Assembly (NCBI GenBank): GCA_012719645.1
Contig: JAAXZX010000029.1
Span: 1-33,850, forward strand
DNA length: 33,850 bases
Source: Clostridiaceae bacterium
GTDB taxonomy: Bacteria; Bacillota; Clostridia; DSM-8532
Direction: 5' to 3'
Part shown: positions 31,288-33,850 of the stretch, one piece after another
Position numbering within the stretch: position 1 is the stretch's first letter
How the letters are laid out: the number at the start of each line of letters is the position of its first letter
Notes under the pieces: generated by a model
The model's database searches: none
What the model was told of the DNA's origin: nothing
The model's input: only the letters and a program-made list of their open reading frames with translations
Made by a program: the position numbers and the translations under genes

Positions 31288-33403
31288 GATATTCCTCACT
31301 GTTCTCAATATGAGCCTGACCGGTGCTTTTGTGATTGCTGCTATATGTATCGCGCGACCGTTATTGAAAAAAGCGCCCAAAATCATAACTTACTGGCTTT
31401 GGATCGTGGCGTCATTCAGGCTGGCAGTTCCGGTTTCCTTTGAGAGTGTTCTCAGCTTGATACCTTTCAGGGCTCAGACCATACCTATGGATATCGCCAT
31501 GCAGCCTGTACCACGCATCAACAGCGGCATAGCTTTTGTGAACAGTGCTGTGAGCGACCTTCTTCCCGCTGCTGAACCGGCTGCAAGCGTGAATCCGTTA
31601 CAGATATGGATTATGGCAGGCGTTTTTGTCTGGCTTACAGGAGCTGCGGCTATGGCTATCTACGGCGTGGCTTCTTACATGGCCCTCAGGCGGAAAATGA
31701 GAGAAGCATATCACATCATGGATAATATCTATGAATCAAATTACATTGATTCCCCTTTCGTGCTGGGGGTGTTCAAGCCGGGAATATATCTTCCTCCAGG
31801 ACTTTCCAAAAATGAAAAAGGCTATATCCTCCTGCATGAGCAGACCCATATCCGGCGATGTGACCATATTATCAAGATAGCGGCGTATTTCATTCTATGT
31901 CTGCACTGGTTCAATCCGCTTGTCTGGATTGCCTTCCTTCTGATGAACGCGGATATGGAAATGTCCTGCGACGAGCGCGTGTTGAAGGAAATGGGCTCTG
32001 GAGTGAAAAAGGACTATTCAATGTCACTCCTGTCGCTGGCCGCAAAACGCCGTGTTATTGGGGGCAGTCCGCTGGCTTTTGGCGAGGGCGGCATGAAAGA
32101 ACGGATAAAAAATGTGCTGAATTTTCGCAAGCCGTCAAGAATTGCAATCATAATGGCAGTTGCGCTGGTTGCTGCGCTGAGCATAGGCCTGGCGGCTAAC
32201 AGGGTATTCAATACCGGGGTCCAAACTTCCGTGAGGGTTAACAAGCATTATGTTCTTGAGAACGCCACCGACAGGGATAAGCTTGAGAGCATGATGTCGG
32301 TGACGCTCTGCGAAGACGGTTCAGCCCAACTTTACAATGCCCTCGTTAGCAGCTATATGCTGCCCGACTGCACCTATGCCTTTGAAAACGGGGAACTTCT
32401 GATCTATGCAAAGATTTACAGCACGCATGGAGAAGCTGCTTTCGGTGTTAAGAACGGGGAAGTAATCGCCCGCTTTAAGGCGCCGGACAAGAACACCATA
32501 GTGTTCGAGTCGGCATCGGTGCCGTTGCGTGCGAAGGAAGGAGCCCGGTATGTCTGCGCGCAGCAGGATAAAGCGGCGTCGCCCGTACTGACGCTTTATC
32601 CGGGAGTTCCGGCGGACCCGAAGGCGGCAAAACCCCTGCCGCGGGATGAAGAAGGCCGGTATCTGCTTGACCATGTGATTTCGGCCGTTGTGGATTATCC
32701 AGGCGAGGCGGATATCACCCTTTATTTTGAGGAAACCGGAACAGGGACTAAACCGGTTGAAGTGCCATTCCCAATAGAAAATACCAATTTACACATGCTA
32801 CGCATCGATATAATAAATATTCTCCCGCCGGGTTATACTGGCTTCATCCGGGCAGTTGTAAAAGACCAGGACGGAGGGGAGCATTACGGCAACACGCTGG
32901 AAGTCGTGTATCCCGGTCCTCAGCCCGGGAGCAGCCTGCCGCGCAAGTGGATTGATTATTACCTGGACGGGCAAATGCCGGGGGACAAAACCCTTGAACT
33001 GGAATTGCCTGAATACCCGGGTACTGTCTTTAAACTGACGCCTTATGAAGTGAAGGCGGTCGGCCCTGGCGGCGAGAAAACGCTCTATAACGGAATGCCT
33101 GTCTGGAGTGTCTATCTTGCGGACCTAACCGGCGACGGGATTCCCAAATTGTGCTCGACGGTCAGCATTGGCTCGGGTATCGTCGATCAGCGCATCATAG
33201 TCTGTGATTACTCTACCGGAAGGATCTATGAACTCAGCGACCGGATGTATTACGATTATGTCCTTTACCTTGAGGGCGGACGACTGATGGTGAAACAGAC
33301 AAAACACGCCGACTTCCAGGGTGAGGTCATTACGACAGGGGAACTGGCAATCGTGAACGGCGAAGTGACCGCCGTCGGCATTGACCGGAATAAAGATCAA
33401 TAA
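31280..33403 (+). CDS. BlaR1/MecR1-like M56-family metallopeptidase with non-penicillin-binding sensor
   Basis: A 707-residue membrane protease-sensor. The N-terminal part has hydrophobic segments at about 5-28, 35-62 and 108-137, then the M56 zinc motif HEQTH (186-190) with an acidic third-ligand region MEMSCDE (227-232), and a further membrane segment at about 286-306. The last 400 residues would be outside the cell. In BlaR1 this position holds a class D-like penicillin-binding domain with SxxK and KTG motifs; I find neither. It instead has beta-rich sequence ending in DLTGDGIPKLCSTVSIGSG, reminiscent of FG-GAP-like repeats. The start at 31280 overlaps the repressor stop codon (ATGGATAA). 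It should cut the BlaI-like repressor when it senses an unknown external signal. Confidence 0.88.
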   Translation: MDKIFLTVLNMSLTGAFVIAAICIARPLLKKAPKIITYWLWIVASFRLAVPVSFESVLSLIPFRAQTIPMDIAMQPVPRINSGIAFVNSAVSDLLPAAEPAASVNPLQIWIMAGVFVWLTGAAAMAIYGVASYMALRRKMREAYHIMDNIYESNYIDSPFVLGVFKPGIYLPPGLSKNEKGYILLHEQTHIRRCDHIIKIAAYFILCLHWFNPLVWIAFLLMNADMEMSCDERVLKEMGSGVKKDYSMSLLSLAAKRRVIGGSPLAFGEGGMKERIKNVLNFRKPSRIAIIMAVALVAALSIGLAANRVFNTGVQTSVRVNKHYVLENATDRDKLESMMSVTLCEDGSAQLYNALVSSYMLPDCTYAFENGELLIYAKIYSTHGEAAFGVKNGEVIARFKAPDKNTIVFESASVPLRAKEGARYVCAQQDKAASPVLTLYPGVPADPKAAKPLPRDEEGRYLLDHVISAVVDYPGEADITLYFEETGTGTKPVEVPFPIENTNLHMLRIDIINILPPGYTGFIRAVVKDQDGGEHYGNTLEVVYPGPQPGSSLPRKWIDYYLDGQMPGDKTLELELPEYPGTVFKLTPYEVKAVGPGGEKTLYNGMPVWSVYLADLTGDGIPKLCSTVSIGSGIVDQRIIVCDYSTGRIYELSDRMYYDYVLYLEGGRLMVKQTKHADFQGEVITTGELAIVNGEVTAVGIDRNKDQ

Positions 33404-33581
33404 TACGTCTTTCTTAATGTTTTGCTGTTTAAACTATCCAGGAAGTTGATAAATAAAACGGGACACTGATAATTTGCGTCTAACCCGGTATTCAGGGGCA
33501 AAGGCCAGCATATGGGACATTTGTCTTTGGAAAAACCGGTATGTTGCCTGAGTGATGGCACATCTTGAGGAGGGACCTGTT
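33404..33581 (+). other. spacer before the small gene
   Basis: I see no gene or clear terminator in this 178-base gap. It holds the ribosome-binding site GAGGAGG at about 33567-33574 for the next gene. Confidence 0.4.
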
Positions 33582-33800
33582 GTGGAACTGGATGAAAAAT
33601 TTGCGAAGCTGATCACAAATCAAGCAAAATACGAGTCTAAGAGCCTGGCATTGAATCTTCTGATTTCCAGATTGCAAAAAAAGTATATGGCTAACCAGAC
33701 ACCGCAGGAAATGAATAATTGCCTGCAGGAAATGAATGCGTTTTTTGCGAAATATGCTTCGATACTGGGAAATGATATTGAAGCTTTGAAAAAAATATAG
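33582..33800 (+). CDS. small helical protein of unknown function
   Basis: A 72-residue protein starting at GTG 33582, with AGGAGGG at about 8-base spacing; the longer open frame from 33552 lacks a ribosome site. It is lysine- and asparagine-rich and mostly helical (KFAKLITNQAKYESKSLALNLLISRL, MNNCLQEMNAFFAKYASIL), with a single cysteine and no recognisable family or signal peptide. A second gene starts 13 bases downstream with its own site, so the two may be co-transcribed. I do not know its function. Confidence 0.6.
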   Translation: MELDEKFAKLITNQAKYESKSLALNLLISRLQKKYMANQTPQEMNNCLQEMNAFFAKYASILGNDIEALKKI

Positions 33801-33813
33801 GGGGGACGGATAT

Positions 33814-33850
33814 ATGTTTGTTGGTCTTGATGTAGCAATTAAACTGATTA
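33814..33850 (+). CDS. start of a gene cut by the window edge
   Basis: An ATG at 33814 follows GGGGGA and opens a frame reading MFVGLDVAIKLI up to the edge. Twelve residues are too few to assign. The MFVGLDVA start is a little like some transposase and RNase H-fold proteins, but that is not evidence enough. Confidence 0.45.
   Translation, partial: MFVGLDVAIKLI

Noticed and set aside
30910-33403. Beta-lactam resistance locus
   Set aside because: No beta-lactamase or PBP2a gene is adjacent, and the BlaR1-like protein lacks a penicillin-binding sensor.
33814-33850. Transposase start (IS110-like MFVGLDVA)
   Set aside because: Only 12 residues are visible, no inverted repeats are seen, and the next residues do not follow the usual IS110 pattern.

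Overview
The window looks like part of a chromosome from an anaerobic, moderate-GC member of the Clostridia. Evidence: Firmicutes-type addB-addA recombination genes, strong GGAGG ribosome-binding sites, a lipoprotein GH10 xylanase, an XRE/membrane-protein pair, a BlaI/BlaR1-type pair, and oxygen-sensitive nitrogenase-like genes. I cannot name the species. No rRNA, tRNA, CRISPR array or complete insertion sequence was seen.

Region 1 (145-9984) is the most interesting part. A compact nine-gene operon on the minus strand is transcribed from a near-consensus promoter (9306-9335) to a hairpin terminator (145-175). In transcription order it encodes a cysteine synthase (CysK), a NifB-type radical SAM enzyme, a NifK-like subunit, a NifD-like subunit, the permease, ATPase and binding lipoprotein of an SsuABC/TauABC/NrtABC-type importer, a small NifX-like protein and a NifH-like reductase. 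A divergent gene encodes an IscR-like Rrf2 regulator with three cysteines, and a shared motif lies at both divergent promoters. NifE, NifN, NifV, NifI and molybdate transport genes are absent. The NifD-like subunit keeps the cofactor-binding cysteine region, but by eye it has lost the residues needed for N2 reduction. The setting points to sulfur: I infer a nitrogenase-like reductase that frees sulfur from an imported organosulfur compound, analogous to methylthio-alkane reductase (MarBHDK) but with its own importer and a CysK outlet. The substrate is unknown.

Region 2 (10013-12735) holds an ECF sigma factor translationally coupled to a membrane-anchored DUF4367-like protein (probably its regulator), then a MerR-family regulator whose own promoter has the 19-bp spacer typical of MerR control. 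Region 3 (12826-17193) contains a lipoprotein esterase, a patatin-like phospholipase, a two-CBS-domain protein and a DUF3887-alpha/beta-hydrolase lipoprotein. Region 4 (17334-24588) is addB-addA. Region 5 (24672-28476) has a long-chain acyl-CoA synthetase and a secreted GH10 xylanase with a CBM9-like C-terminal domain.

Region 6 (28757-33850) has a D-2-hydroxyacid (lactate-type) dehydrogenase with a cysteine-rich tail, an XRE regulator with a partner membrane protein, and a BlaI/BlaR1-type pair. The BlaR1-like M56 peptidase carries an unfamiliar sensor domain instead of a penicillin-binding domain, and its promoter has two operator-like dyads. The window ends in a small unknown gene and the first codons of another.
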